Shown: positions 1 to 8,307, counted from the first letter of the stretch. The stretch: DNA of 20,632 bases from RUG13615 sp040307715 (GCA_040307715.1 JAWRJC010000112.1:1-20632), one strand, 5' to 3'. Made by a program: numbers and translations. Notes: generated by a model not told the origin, from the sequence alone.

Positions 1-525
1 AAGAGCATCGGCTCCGTGACTGCCTTTGACGGCAATGCGCTCGTCGTGCTCCGCGCGCTGGCCTATGTCCTTACGCTCGGCAGAGAAGGCATCCCGCAGG
101 CGGCGGAGAACGCGGTCCTCAACGCCAACTACATGCGCGCAGGTCTGGAAGACGTGCTGGAAGTGCCGTACGGCGGCCCCTGCATGCATGAATTCGTCGC
201 CAGCGCGAAGAAGATCAAGAAAGAGACCGGCGTCGCGGCGCTCGACATCGCCAAAGGCATGATCGACTGCGACATGCATCCGCCGACGATCTATTTCCCG
301 CTGATCGTGGACGAAGCGCTGATGTACGAACCGACAGAGACCGAGTCCAAGGAGTCAATCGACCGTGCGGTCGAGGCGATCCGCGGGATCTGCGCGAAGG
401 CTTATGAAGATCCGGAGTATCTCCACGGGGCGCCGCACCATGCCCCGATCGGAAGACCCGACGAAGTGACAGCGGCACGCCATCCGGTCGTCCGCTATCA
501 GGCAGAAGAGGAGGAAAAAGAATGA
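1..525 (+). CDS. gcvPB: Glycine dehydrogenase (decarboxylating) subunit 2, C-terminal part
   Basis: The frame is open from base 1, so the gene starts upstream; about 174 C-terminal residues are visible. The reading matches the end of the PLP-binding P2 subunit of the two-subunit glycine cleavage P protein: SIG near the start, then the AENAVLNANYM segment, the GGPCMHEF segment and the DMHPPTIYFPLIV segment, all landmarks of GcvPB. The P protein decarboxylates glycine and passes the aminomethyl group to lipoyl-GcvH in the cytoplasm. The active-site lysine lies upstream and is not visible. The stop overlaps the serC start in an ATGA, so the two are translationally coupled. lplA and lpdA further down the same strand supply lipoate attachment and the L protein. 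Identification is secure; the N-terminal half cannot be judged. Confidence 0.93.
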   Translation, partial: KSIGSVTAFDGNALVVLRALAYVLTLGREGIPQAAENAVLNANYMRAGLEDVLEVPYGGPCMHEFVASAKKIKKETGVAALDIAKGMIDCDMHPPTIYFPLIVDEALMYEPTETESKESIDRAVEAIRGICAKAYEDPEYLHGAPHHAPIGRPDEVTAARHPVVRYQAEEEEKE

Positions 526-1610
526 AATACGAACGCACCTTCAACTTTTCGGCGGGCCCGGCAATGATGCCGGAGCCCGTACTCGAAGAGATCCGTGATG
601 AGATGATGAACTACCGCGGCAGCGGCATGTGCGTCATGGAGATGAGCCACCGCTCGAAGGTCTTTGAAGAGATCGCCAACCAGGCGGAAGCGGACCTGCG
701 CGAACTGATGGGCATCCCGGACAACTACAAAGTCCTGTTCGTACAGGGCGGCGGCACCGTGCAGTTCGCAATGGTCCCGATGAACCTGATGAACGGGGGC
801 ACCGCCTGCTATGTGGAGACCGGGAACTGGTCCAAGAAAGCGATCGCGGAAGCGAAGAAATTCGGCAAGGTGGAAGTCGTCGCATCCTCGGCGGACAAGA
901 ATTTCTCCTATGTGCCGGATTGCTCGGATCTGGCGCTTCCGGAAGACACGGACTATGTGTACATCTGTGAGAATGAGACCATCAACGGGACAACGTTCTT
1001 CGATCTCCCCGATACAAAAGGGAAGATCCTGGTCAGCGACCAGTCTTCGATGTTCCTGTCCCGTCCGTGCGATGTCAGCAAGTACGGTCTGATCTGGGCG
1101 GGGGTCCAGAAAAACGTCGGTCCTGCCGGTATGGCGATCGTCATCATCCGGGAAGATCTGCTGAAGGATGAGCTTCCGCACTGGGTGCCGACCTACATGA
1201 ACTACAAGACGCACGCCGATGCGGACAGCATGTACAATACCCCGAACTGCTGGGCGATCTACTGCTGCGGCAAGGTGTTCCGTTACCTGCTCGACAACGG
1301 CGGGCTCGAAGCGATGGCAAAACGCAACGAGGAAAAAGCGGCGGTCCTGTATAATTATCTCGACCAGAGCGGGCTGTTCAAAGGCACGGTCGTCAAAGAG
1401 GACCGTTCGCTCATGAATGTGCCGTTCTCGACCGGCGATAAGGATAAGGACGCGGACGTTGTTGCTGCGACCAAGGCGGCCGGTTTTGACAACCTGAAGG
1501 GTCACCGGAGCGTGGGCGGCCTCAGAGCCTCCATCTACAACGCGATGCCCAAAGAAGGCGTCGAGGCGCTGGTTGCGTTCCTGAAGGACTATGAGGAATC
1601 GCACAAATAA
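522..1610 (+). CDS. serC: Phosphoserine aminotransferase
   Basis: 362 residues, full family length. It converts 3-phosphohydroxypyruvate plus glutamate to O-phosphoserine and 2-oxoglutarate, the second step of serine synthesis; PLP enzyme, cytoplasmic. Seen: N-terminal FNFSAGPAMMPEPVLEE, the GSGMCVMEMSHRS segment, the FVQGGGTVQFAMVPMNL phosphate-binding segment, and the PLP lysine at residue 197 in AGVQKNVGPAG. The start overlaps the gcvPB stop (ATGA) and GAGGAAAAAG lies just upstream as ribosome site. No serA or serB is next to it in this window, so the partner enzymes must be elsewhere. Placement inside a glycine cleavage operon suggests that serine and glycine flux are co-regulated (inference). 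Confidence 0.96.
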   Translation: MKYERTFNFSAGPAMMPEPVLEEIRDEMMNYRGSGMCVMEMSHRSKVFEEIANQAEADLRELMGIPDNYKVLFVQGGGTVQFAMVPMNLMNGGTACYVETGNWSKKAIAEAKKFGKVEVVASSADKNFSYVPDCSDLALPEDTDYVYICENETINGTTFFDLPDTKGKILVSDQSSMFLSRPCDVSKYGLIWAGVQKNVGPAGMAIVIIREDLLKDELPHWVPTYMNYKTHADADSMYNTPNCWAIYCCGKVFRYLLDNGGLEAMAKRNEEKAAVLYNYLDQSGLFKGTVVKEDRSLMNVPFSTGDKDKDADVVAATKAAGFDNLKGHRSVGGLRASIYNAMPKEGVEALVAFLKDYEESHK

Positions 1611-1635
1611 CTGTGGACAAAGAAAGGAAATCAAT

Positions 1636-2925
1636 ATGGCTTGCTGTAAACCGGCAAAGATCCTGCTGCCGAAAGAAGGCGCGGATCTGAGCAAATGGGC
1701 GGTCGTCGCCTGCGACCAGTTCACCTCCGAACCGGAATACTGGGCGGAGGCGGACGCGATCGTCGGCGATGCGCCGTCGACGCTGCGCATCACGCTTCCG
1801 GAAGTGTATCTGGAAGAGCCCGGCGTGGAAGACCGCGTCAGAAAGATCAACGAAACGATGGCGGCATACCTCGCGGATGGTGTGCTTGAAGAACTGCCCG
1901 CGGGCATGATGCTGATCGACAGAGATACGGGCGGTCCGTGCGGCCGCAAGGGGCTGGTCCTGGCTTTCGATCTGGAAGCATATGACTACCGGCTCGGCTC
2001 CACATCGCAGATCCGGCCGACGGAGAAGACCGTCGTCGAGCGGATCCCGCCGCGCCTCGCGGTCAGACGTGACGCGCTTGTCGAACTGCCGCACATCATG
2101 CTGCTGATCGACGATCCGGACCGTACCGTCATCGAACCGCTGTATGAAAAGAGAGCTGCTTTTGAGCAGAAGTACAGCGTCGACCTGATGATGAACGGCG
2201 GGCATATCGATGGCTGGTTCATCCCGGAAGGGGAGACGACAGATGCGGTGCTGGCGGCGCTGGACGAGCTGAACAGCCGGGAGCGGTTCAATGCCCGCTA
2301 CGGCCTGACCGAAGATAAGCCGCTGCTGCCGTTCGCAACAGGCGACGGCAACCACTCCATGGCGACCGCCAAAGCGGCATGGGAGGAGATCAAGAAAGAT
2401 CTTTCGCCGGAGGAGCAGGAAAATCATCCGGCACGTTTCGTGCTGGCGGAACTTGTCAACATCCACGACGAGAGTCTGGAGATCGAGGCGATCTACCGGG
2501 TGCTCTTCGGCGCGGATATGGATGATGTCTGCAAGGCGGCGAAGGCGTTCTTTGAAGCGCACGGCGCAACGTTCGAAGACGGGGAACAGGAAGGCGCGCA
2601 GGTCTTCCCGTGGTATTGCGGCGAAAAGAGCGGCAAGGTCAGCATCAAGGGATCTCCCTGGGCGCTGCCGGTCGCGACGCTGCAGGCGTTCCTCGACGAC
2701 TACCTCGCTGCGCATCCTGCGGTGAAGATCGATTACATCCACGGGCTGGATGTGCTGAAGAGACTCTCCGCGGAGCCCGGCAATATGGGGTTCTGGCTTG
2801 AAGACCCGAAGAAGAGCGATCTGTTCCGCGGCGTCATTATGGACGGCGTCCTGCCGCGCAAGACGTTCTCAATGGGTGAGGCGAGAGAAAAACGCTACTA
2901 CATGGAAGCGAAGAAGATCAAGTAA
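1636..2925 (+). CDS. DUF1015 family protein
   Basis: 429 residues from the ATG at 1636, chosen over an in-frame ATG at 1591 because 1591 lies inside serC while AGAAAGGA sits correctly before 1636. The sequence matches DUF1015 in length and landmarks: an N-terminal VVACDQFTSEPEYW segment, a central LIDDPDRTVIEPLY segment and the conserved GDGNHSMATAK motif at residues 236-246. The molecular function of the family is not established to my knowledge. It is often found beside serC/serA in Firmicutes, which points to serine or one-carbon metabolism (context inference). Here it follows serC after a 25-bp gap, but serA is not between them. No signal peptide or membrane segment is visible. The family call is firm; the function is unknown. 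Confidence 0.88.
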   Translation: MACCKPAKILLPKEGADLSKWAVVACDQFTSEPEYWAEADAIVGDAPSTLRITLPEVYLEEPGVEDRVRKINETMAAYLADGVLEELPAGMMLIDRDTGGPCGRKGLVLAFDLEAYDYRLGSTSQIRPTEKTVVERIPPRLAVRRDALVELPHIMLLIDDPDRTVIEPLYEKRAAFEQKYSVDLMMNGGHIDGWFIPEGETTDAVLAALDELNSRERFNARYGLTEDKPLLPFATGDGNHSMATAKAAWEEIKKDLSPEEQENHPARFVLAELVNIHDESLEIEAIYRVLFGADMDDVCKAAKAFFEAHGATFEDGEQEGAQVFPWYCGEKSGKVSIKGSPWALPVATLQAFLDDYLAAHPAVKIDYIHGLDVLKRLSAEPGNMGFWLEDPKKSDLFRGVIMDGVLPRKTFSMGEAREKRYYMEAKKIK

Positions 2926-2926
2926 G

Positions 2927-3943
2927 ATGATCAGGGAACTGTATAGGATCCGGGCCAATGGCTCGGATCCTGCTCACAATCTGGCAGTCGAGGAATACCT
3001 GACCCGGCATACTGAGCCCGGGCAGTGTATCCTGTTTTTGTGGCAGAATAAACGGACCGTTGTTATAGGGAAAAATCAAAACGCTTGGAAGGAGTGCAGC
3101 GTGCAGCAGCTGGAGGCGGACGGCGGGCATCTTGTCCGGCGGCTCTCCGGCGGCGGAGCAGTGTACCACGACCTTGGCAATCTCAATTTCACATTCTGTG
3201 TCCGGCGGGAAGACTACAATATTTCCCGGCAGACGGATGTGATCCTGCGCGCCGTAAAGAGCCTCGGCATCGATGCCGTGAAGGACGGCCGCAATGATCT
3301 GACTGTGGACGGGAAGAAATTCTCTGGACACGCTTTTCTGAAGAAAGGTCCGTACTGTTATCACCACGGCACCCTGATGGTGGATGTGGATGCGGAACGG
3401 CTCACAAAGTATCTGCGGGTAGACCCGCTCAAACTCGACGGCAACGGCGTGGACTCGGTCCGCGCGCGGGTGACCAACCTGCGTGAGCATGCGCCGTCGC
3501 TGACGATCGCAGCGCTTGAGCAGGCATTGACGGACAGTTTCTCAGAGATCTACGGCTTGCCGGTGAGGGATCTTCGTGAAGAAGACCTGCCGGCGTGGAA
3601 GATCGATGACCTTGCCGCCTTCTATGCCAGCTGGGACTGGGTGTTCGGCAGACCGCTCACGTTCACACACGAAATGCAGGGCAGATACAGCTGGGGCGGC
3701 GTTCATATTGGGTTGAAAGTAAAGAGCGGCATCGTCCGCGATATGATCTGTTACTCCGATGGGCTGGAGGAGGGGGTCCTCGCAGCCGTCTGCGAGGCGG
3801 TGAAGGGCTGCCGGTACGAGAGCGACGCCCTCGTGGAAGCGGTCCTGAAAGGCGTGGGATCCGCCGAGCCGCTCAGCAAAGTGACGGCGGCGCAGATGGC
3901 GGCAGATCTTTGCGATCTCATCCGGACGAACACAGCGGAGTAA
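2927..3943 (+). CDS. lplA: Lipoate-protein ligase
   Basis: 338 residues. It activates lipoate with ATP and attaches it to the lipoyl lysine of carrier proteins, here most likely GcvH. Seen: the lipoate-binding RRLSGGGAVYHDLGN motif at residues 71-85, the DGRNDLTVDGKKFSGHAF segment at 120-137 carrying the conserved lysine (K130/K131), and a C-terminal accessory domain, giving normal LplA length. The ATG at 2927 follows the DUF1015 stop by one base, implying translational coupling; a longer reading from 2798 would lie inside the upstream gene. The next gene, lpdA, acts on the lipoylated carrier, so the order lplA-lpdA below gcvPB makes functional sense. Symbol lplA is used; lplJ-type naming is equally possible. 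Confidence 0.93.
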   Translation: MIRELYRIRANGSDPAHNLAVEEYLTRHTEPGQCILFLWQNKRTVVIGKNQNAWKECSVQQLEADGGHLVRRLSGGGAVYHDLGNLNFTFCVRREDYNISRQTDVILRAVKSLGIDAVKDGRNDLTVDGKKFSGHAFLKKGPYCYHHGTLMVDVDAERLTKYLRVDPLKLDGNGVDSVRARVTNLREHAPSLTIAALEQALTDSFSEIYGLPVRDLREEDLPAWKIDDLAAFYASWDWVFGRPLTFTHEMQGRYSWGGVHIGLKVKSGIVRDMICYSDGLEEGVLAAVCEAVKGCRYESDALVEAVLKGVGSAEPLSKVTAAQMAADLCDLIRTNTAE

Positions 3944-3979
3944 CGTGTCACGATATATAGGCAACAGGAAGGAAACAAC

Positions 3980-5389
3980 ATGGAAAAGTATGATCTCATC
4001 GTTCTGGGCGGCGGCCCGGGCGGGTACGAAGCGGCGATCGAAGCTGCCAGAGTCTACGGGAACAAAGTCGCGATCGTGGAGAAGGACCGTCTTGGCGGGA
4101 CCTGTCTCAACCGCGGCTGCATCCCGACCAAAACGCTGCTCCATACGGCAGACACACTGTCGCATATCCGGCAGCACGGTGAAGAAATGGGGCTTGTCGG
4201 GGCTGCGGAGATCGCCTGCGATATGGCGATGCTCCAGGGGCACAAGGCCGCCGTGGTCGATCAGCTGACCGGCGGCGTGGCCGGTCTGATGAAAGCCAAC
4301 AAGATCACGGTGTATCAGGGGACCGGGGCGATCTTTGATAAGCAGCACGTCCAGGTGCTGCAGACCGGGGATGACGCATCGGAAAACGGCACACTGCTGC
4401 TGGAAGCCTCTCATATCCTGATCGCGACGGGTTCCGTCCCGGCGGTGCCGCCGATCCCGGGGGCGGATCTTCCCGGTGTTGTCACCAGCGATGAGATGCT
4501 GGATCTCTCTGAACCGTTGGAGGATCTGGTGATCGTCGGCGGCGGTGTTATCGGCATGGAATTTGCCGAACTCTACAGCGCGCTAGGTACACACGTCACG
4601 GTGGTCGAAGCACTCGACCGGATCCTGGCCAACATGGACAAGGAACTATCCCGCAGCCTGGCGATGGTCGCAAAGAAGAGCAAGGGCATCGATATCCACA
4701 CCTCCGCGATGGTGAAGGAAATCAGGGAAGAAGACGGCAAACTGATCGTCTGTTATGAAGAAAAAGAAAAACCGTTTACAGCGGCGGGGGACAGAGTACT
4801 GCTCTCCGTCGGACGGCGCGCCAATACGGCGGGGCTTTTCGCAGCCTCTGAAGATGCGGCAAAGATCCGCGGCGCGGTGATGACCGAACGGGGCCTCGTC
4901 GCGGTGAACAGCGATTACGAAACAGCGGTCCCGGGGATCTACGCCATCGGTGACGTCATCGGCGGCATCCAACTCGCGCACGTTGCAACAGCGGAAGGAA
5001 GGACTGCTGTTGCGCACATGAACGGTGTGCCCTCCGGGATCAGGATGGATATCGTTCCGTCCTGCATCTACACGTCCCCCGAGATCGCCGGCGTCGGTCT
5101 GACGGAAGCGGAAGCCAAAGAGCAGGGCATCGCTGTGATCACGAAAAAGTACCCCATGGGGGCGAACGGCAGAACGCTGATCTCCATGGAGGAACGCAGC
5201 TTCATCAAACTGGTGGCGGACGAGGAAACGCACCGGCTCCTGGGCGCGCAGATGATGTGCGCCAGAGCGACGGATATGATCGCGCAGTTCGCGCAGGCGA
5301 TCGCCAACGATCTAAAACTGGAGGATATGGCAAAAGTGATCTATCCGCACCCGACCTACAGCGAGGGGATCGGCGAGATCGTCCGGTAG
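3980..5389 (+). CDS. lpdA: Dihydrolipoyl dehydrogenase (glycine cleavage L protein)
   Basis: 469 residues, full length. It reoxidises dihydrolipoyl groups to the disulfide form with NAD+; homodimeric FAD enzyme of the cytoplasm. Seen: FAD-binding GGGPGGYEAA at residues 10-19, the redox-active disulfide GGTCLNRGCIPTK with C42 and C47, the NAD-binding VIVGGGVIGMEFAELYS segment, the second FAD motif GIYAIGDVIGG, and the catalytic HPTYSEGIGE with H457 and E462. A good ribosome site (AGGAAGGAAAC) precedes the ATG. There is no N-terminal lipoyl domain and no E1/E2 gene nearby, while gcvPB and lplA are upstream, so the L protein of glycine cleavage is the likeliest role, though the enzyme could serve 2-oxoacid dehydrogenases too. 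Confidence 0.95.
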   Translation: MEKYDLIVLGGGPGGYEAAIEAARVYGNKVAIVEKDRLGGTCLNRGCIPTKTLLHTADTLSHIRQHGEEMGLVGAAEIACDMAMLQGHKAAVVDQLTGGVAGLMKANKITVYQGTGAIFDKQHVQVLQTGDDASENGTLLLEASHILIATGSVPAVPPIPGADLPGVVTSDEMLDLSEPLEDLVIVGGGVIGMEFAELYSALGTHVTVVEALDRILANMDKELSRSLAMVAKKSKGIDIHTSAMVKEIREEDGKLIVCYEEKEKPFTAAGDRVLLSVGRRANTAGLFAASEDAAKIRGAVMTERGLVAVNSDYETAVPGIYAIGDVIGGIQLAHVATAEGRTAVAHMNGVPSGIRMDIVPSCIYTSPEIAGVGLTEAEAKEQGIAVITKKYPMGANGRTLISMEERSFIKLVADEETHRLLGAQMMCARATDMIAQFAQAIANDLKLEDMAKVIYPHPTYSEGIGEIVR

Positions 5390-5407
5390 AAACAAGGTTC
5401 CCTGCCT

Positions 5408-6475
5408 ATGAGTGCCTCGCCTGCTTCGAAGAAGAAATCCCGTAAGGATCCGCTGAGCAAAGGCCGGATCACCGCTTTTGCGGTTGCTTTTGCCGCGGCG
5501 TTCCTGCTGCCTGTTCTGTTGAGCGGGCTGGTTTTTGTGACGGGCTGGGATCTGACAGACCTTCTGAATGCCGGAGGAGCGGCTGACAGACAGCCGCTCC
5601 GCGCAAAGGCACTCGTTCTGTGCAGTGATGAAATGGCGCGCCTGGAAGTGCAGGAGCAGAAGGAATACGAAGAAGAAAGACTGGTCAAAGAGGCGGAAGA
5701 AGCTGCCAAAGATCCCTGTCAGGAAATCCTGAAGGACTTGCCGGCGGCGGCGGAGGGGGTCGTTTTTGTGGGCGGCTACAAGCCGGCCAAAGCGGTGCAG
5801 GACGCTCTTGATGCCTGTGTTGCCGGCACAAAGAACAGAGGGCGGAGCACCGGATTCGTGATGCTGGATCTGTCGACCGGTATGGGCGCCGCTTACAATA
5901 CGGCAGAGGAATTCTACGGCGCCAGCAGTATCAAGATCCACCGTGTTCTGGCGGTCGCGGAGACCGCCCCCAAACTTCTGAAGAACAACCGCTGGCGGGT
6001 CAGGGCGATCCTGGTCGAATCCGATAATGCGGCGTATGAATGGCTGTATGATGCATATGGAAACAAAGTGCTCGATCAATACGCATCTGTTGCCGGGGCA
6101 AAGCTCCGGTTCAGCGGAGGAAGACAGTACGCGTATTACGACGTTGCCGCCTTTGCCCGGCTGTGGAAGCACGCCTATGATCTCATGCAGGAAAACCCTG
6201 CCTGCGAAGAAGCCGGTGCGCTGGCGGAGAAACCGTACTATTCCTCGATCCACAGGCTGCTGAAAGGGCAGTACACGACCAGGAGCAAGGCCGGCTGGAT
6301 CTACGAAGGCGGCATCCGTGCCGCTGCGGACGGGGGCATCGTCTACGACAGGGAATCGCCCTATCTCATCGTGATCATGAGCGATTACGCGAGCGACCTG
6401 ACCCTGCTCGATCCGTACGTCAAAGCACTGGAAGAAGCGCATCGGGATATCAAAAAAGCGGGACAGCCGAAATGA
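5408..6475 (+). CDS. Membrane-anchored beta-lactamase-fold serine hydrolase
   Basis: 355 residues, last gene of the operon, 18 bp after lpdA. Residues 1-20 are basic, then a hydrophobic segment (about 22-46) predicts a membrane anchor with an outside C-terminal domain. A charged stretch of Glu/Lys (about 75-98) looks helical or coiled. The catalytic part resembles class A beta-lactamase-like hydrolases: GASSIK with S173-K176 (SxxK), SDN at 205-207 and KAG at 294-296 in the place of KTG. The SxxK-SDN gap is only 32 residues, about half that of class A enzymes, so the helical domain is reduced. A cell-wall-directed or unknown hydrolytic role is more likely than drug resistance (inference). The upstream ribosome site is weak (AAGG at 13 bases). 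A terminator follows directly. Confidence 0.72.
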   Translation: MSASPASKKKSRKDPLSKGRITAFAVAFAAAFLLPVLLSGLVFVTGWDLTDLLNAGGAADRQPLRAKALVLCSDEMARLEVQEQKEYEEERLVKEAEEAAKDPCQEILKDLPAAAEGVVFVGGYKPAKAVQDALDACVAGTKNRGRSTGFVMLDLSTGMGAAYNTAEEFYGASSIKIHRVLAVAETAPKLLKNNRWRVRAILVESDNAAYEWLYDAYGNKVLDQYASVAGAKLRFSGGRQYAYYDVAAFARLWKHAYDLMQENPACEEAGALAEKPYYSSIHRLLKGQYTTRSKAGWIYEGGIRAAADGGIVYDRESPYLIVIMSDYASDLTLLDPYVKALEEAHRDIKKAGQPK

Positions 6476-6495
6476 CGGTCACCGCTTTCAGACAG

Positions 6496-6526
6496 GCTGC
6501 CTTCCGCTTTGCGGAGGCGGCTTTTT
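6496..6526 (+). terminator. Intrinsic terminator of the gcvPB-serC-lplA-lpdA operon
   Basis: An 11-bp stem with one bulged T and one T:G wobble (arms 6496-6507 and 6511-6521, loop TTT) is followed by five T. It lies 20 bases after the last stop codon and before the convergent permease gene. Confidence 0.85.
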
Positions 6527-6536
6527 GATTGCCGGA

Positions 6537-7190
6537 TCAAAGATCGATGCTTTCAAACCGGGCTTTTGAAGTCCTGCACGACAGCGCTGTCGCGGCTGCG
6601 TAGATGACAGCTGCCGCAGCGAGGCATGCAAACTGCAGCCCGAGCCGTTCTCCCGAAGGTGTGTTCAGGAAAGCCAGACCGGGCAGGTGGTGCAGAGTCT
6701 CAGCGGCTACGATGATGACGCCGGCCGCGATGCCGTAGAGCAGGAACGGGATGCCCATCTTGTATCCCGTCTTGAAGAACCCGCCGACGAAGAATACATT
6801 GAACGCCGTAAAGACGAGGAGCGTGAATGCCAGGAACAGCGGGGACGCGTTCATCAGGGCGTTCCGGAGATACGGCTCCGCGCCGGAAAGGGCGGTCATG
6901 CGGACGGCGGTCAGCACTGCGAAGAGCGCGAAACCGATCATTTCGATCGTGCAGGTGAACGTGTACTTCGCCGCGACGAAGTCGCTCTTTTTCACGGGCA
7001 GCAGTACGGTGTACATCGTGTCGTTCGCTTCCCGGCTGTACTGAAACGACTGGAACAGCCCGAGCCCCATGAAGAACGCGCCGCAGAGGATAGGATAGCC
7101 CGGCAGCAGTGTCATCAGTGAAAAGGCGAGGAAGATAAAAGCCAGCGGTGAAGCGGCGAGTTTGAATTCCTTATTGAGCAAGCTTTTCAT
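6537..7190 (-). CDS. ABC-2 type transporter permease
   Basis: 217 residues from the ATG at 7190; an in-frame reading back to 7265 lies inside the ATPase gene, whereas AAGGAG sits seven bases before 7190. About six hydrophobic segments are visible, including SPLAFIFLAFSLMTLL near the N terminus and LQFACLAAAAVIYAAATAL near the C terminus. Overall it resembles the small ABC-2 permeases paired with BcrA/YtrB-like ATPases. It would form the membrane channel of an exporter powered by the upstream ATPase, whose 3' end it overlaps by 20 bp. The substrate cannot be told; peptide antibiotics or membrane-stress compounds are usual for this class. Confidence 0.82.
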   Translation of the reverse strand: MKSLLNKEFKLAASPLAFIFLAFSLMTLLPGYPILCGAFFMGLGLFQSFQYSREANDTMYTVLLPVKKSDFVAAKYTFTCTIEMIGFALFAVLTAVRMTALSGAEPYLRNALMNASPLFLAFTLLVFTAFNVFFVGGFFKTGYKMGIPFLLYGIAAGVIIVAAETLHHLPGLAFLNTPSGERLGLQFACLAAAAVIYAAATALSCRTSKARFESIDL

Positions 7191-7911
7191 AGAGAGACTC
7201 CTTTTCGTAATGCACCATGATATCGTCGAGCCGTTCGCCCGCACCGTTTGCCGCGCAGTCCGCAAGGAACGCCTGCAGCGGTCCGGAGGTGACGATCTTT
7301 CCTTTTGCGATATAGGTGATATCGTCCGCGCATTTTTCGAGATCCGACGTGATGTGCGTCGAGTACAGGATGCTCACGCCGTGGTCCCGCAGGGCGAGGA
7401 ACGTCTCCAGGAGTTCTTCGCGCGAGACGGGATCGAGGCCGCTCGTCGGTTCGTCGAGGATCAGCAGCTCCGCGCGGTGGGAGAGGGACAGTACCAGACT
7501 GAACTTGACGCGCATGCCCTCGGACAGCTGCATCGGGGTCTTGTTCTCGTCGAGTGAAAAGGCGTCCATGTAGCGGCGGTACGCCTCTTCGTCCCAGCTG
7601 TCGTAGAAGGTCTTTGTCACCGCGATGATGTCCCGGATCTTCTTGCGTTTATAGTAATCGACCGCACCGCCCGCGTAGCCGATGCGCTGTTTGATCTCCC
7701 GCTCATGTTCTTTCATGTCCATTCCGAACACGCGGACATCGCCCGCGTCCGGCTGCACGAGCCGGAAGATCGACTTCAACGTTGTGGTCTTCCCGGCGCC
7801 GTTGCGCCCGATGAAGCCCATGATGCGGCCTTTCTCAAGGGAAAAACTCACATCGTCCAGCAGGAAGGAGGGGTACTGCTTTCTGAGCCCCGTTACTTCT
7901 AATACAGCCAT
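7171..7911 (-). CDS. ABC transporter ATP-binding protein
   Basis: 246 residues, one nucleotide-binding domain. Seen: Walker A GRNGAGKT at residues 35-42, signature LSEGM at 129-133 (variant of LSGGQ), Walker B LLILDE at 149-154 followed by the D-loop SGLD, and the switch histidine H186 in STHITSD. The C-terminal 40 residues are a short extension. The variant signature and overall look resemble YtrB/BcrA-type exporter ATPases. AGAGGTG precedes the start. It lies 15 bp after the AbrB-type gene and overlaps the permease, so the three genes form one operon under the promoter at 8233-8261. Confidence 0.92.
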   Translation of the reverse strand: MAVLEVTGLRKQYPSFLLDDVSFSLEKGRIMGFIGRNGAGKTTTLKSIFRLVQPDAGDVRVFGMDMKEHEREIKQRIGYAGGAVDYYKRKKIRDIIAVTKTFYDSWDEEAYRRYMDAFSLDENKTPMQLSEGMRVKFSLVLSLSHRAELLILDEPTSGLDPVSREELLETFLALRDHGVSILYSTHITSDLEKCADDITYIAKGKIVTSGPLQAFLADCAANGAGERLDDIMVHYEKESLYEKLAQ

Positions 7912-7926
7912 TGTCGCACCTCTTTT

Positions 7927-8196
7927 TTATTCGTCTTCTTCACTGCCGTCCGGATCCTCTTCGTCTGCGCCTGCCCCGGCATTGAAGATGTTGCCGAACA
8001 GGGTGGAGAAGGTGGATTTCGGAGGGATCGCGATGCCTCTTTTTTCGTCGCCCAGCAGGAGCAGGGTGTCGCCCGGGTGGATGTCAAAGACGTCCCGTGC
8101 TTCTTTCGGGATCACGATCTGGCCCTTTGCGCCGACGGTCACGCTCCAGGCGTATTTGCCTTTCATGGGTTTCAGGTTTGGCTTTTTTGTTTTCAT
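7927..8196 (-). CDS. AbrB/SpoVT-AbrB-type transcriptional regulator
   Basis: 89 residues from the ATG at 8196, preferred over an upstream in-frame ATG at 8274 because the latter precedes the promoter and GGAG sits eight bases before 8196. Residues about 20-58 read as a swapped-hairpin AbrB domain: WSVTVGAKGQIVIPKEARDVFDIHPGDTLLLLGD. The tail is acidic (DEEDPDGSEEDE). Such proteins bind DNA as dimers or tetramers and commonly repress their own operon. It is the first gene of the operon with the ABC exporter; in other YtrB-like operons this place is often taken by a GntR regulator. The palindrome at its own promoter is the obvious candidate target. Confidence 0.87.
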   Translation of the reverse strand: MKTKKPNLKPMKGKYAWSVTVGAKGQIVIPKEARDVFDIHPGDTLLLLGDEKRGIAIPPKSTFSTLFGNIFNAGAGADEEDPDGSEEDE

Positions 8197-8214
8197 GGCT
8201 TTATCTCCGCTGAG

Positions 8215-8239
8215 GTATGTTTTGTTATACAAATCATAC
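8215..8239. promoter_or_regulatory. 25-bp palindrome, candidate AbrB-type operator
   Basis: Outer arms GTATG/CATAC and inner arms TTTGT/ACAAA are exact; 10 of 12 symmetric pairs match. It overlaps the -10 box of the minus-strand promoter and lies upstream of the regulator gene, the usual place for an autorepressor site. Confidence 0.6.
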
Positions 8240-8261
8240 TTATAGTACCTGTGCTTGTCAA
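8233..8261 (-). promoter_or_regulatory. Sigma-A-type promoter of the abrB-ABC operon
   Basis: Read on the minus strand: TTGACA, 17 bases, TATGAT. The -35 is perfect and the -10 is off by one. It lies 37 bases upstream of the AbrB-type start codon. Confidence 0.85.
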
Positions 8262-8282
8262 CAGGGAAAAGCAAGGATCCTC

Positions 8283-8297
8283 TCGGGTTCGACTCCC
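8283..8297 (+). repeat. T-arm-like 15-mer, copy 1
   Basis: TCGGGTTCGACTCCC looks like a tRNA T-arm (GGG stem, TTCGACT loop, CCC stem) but no tRNA body surrounds it. The identical 15-mer recurs at 8473-8487. Each copy is followed within 10-20 bases by a long perfect or near-perfect hairpin and then by TGGTAC. Confidence 0.7.
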
Positions 8298-8307
8298 TTT
8301 GTTGTAT

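Noticed and set aside
498..1949. Long open frame antisense to serC and DUF1015 (483 codons), with similar ones antisense to lpdA and thrC
   Set aside because: Shadow frames of GC-rich genes; the plus-strand proteins are clear families and the antisense products resemble nothing.
5408..6475. Acquired antibiotic-resistance beta-lactamase
   Set aside because: The short spacing between motifs, the membrane anchor and the metabolic operon argue against a resistance enzyme; only the fold-level call is kept.
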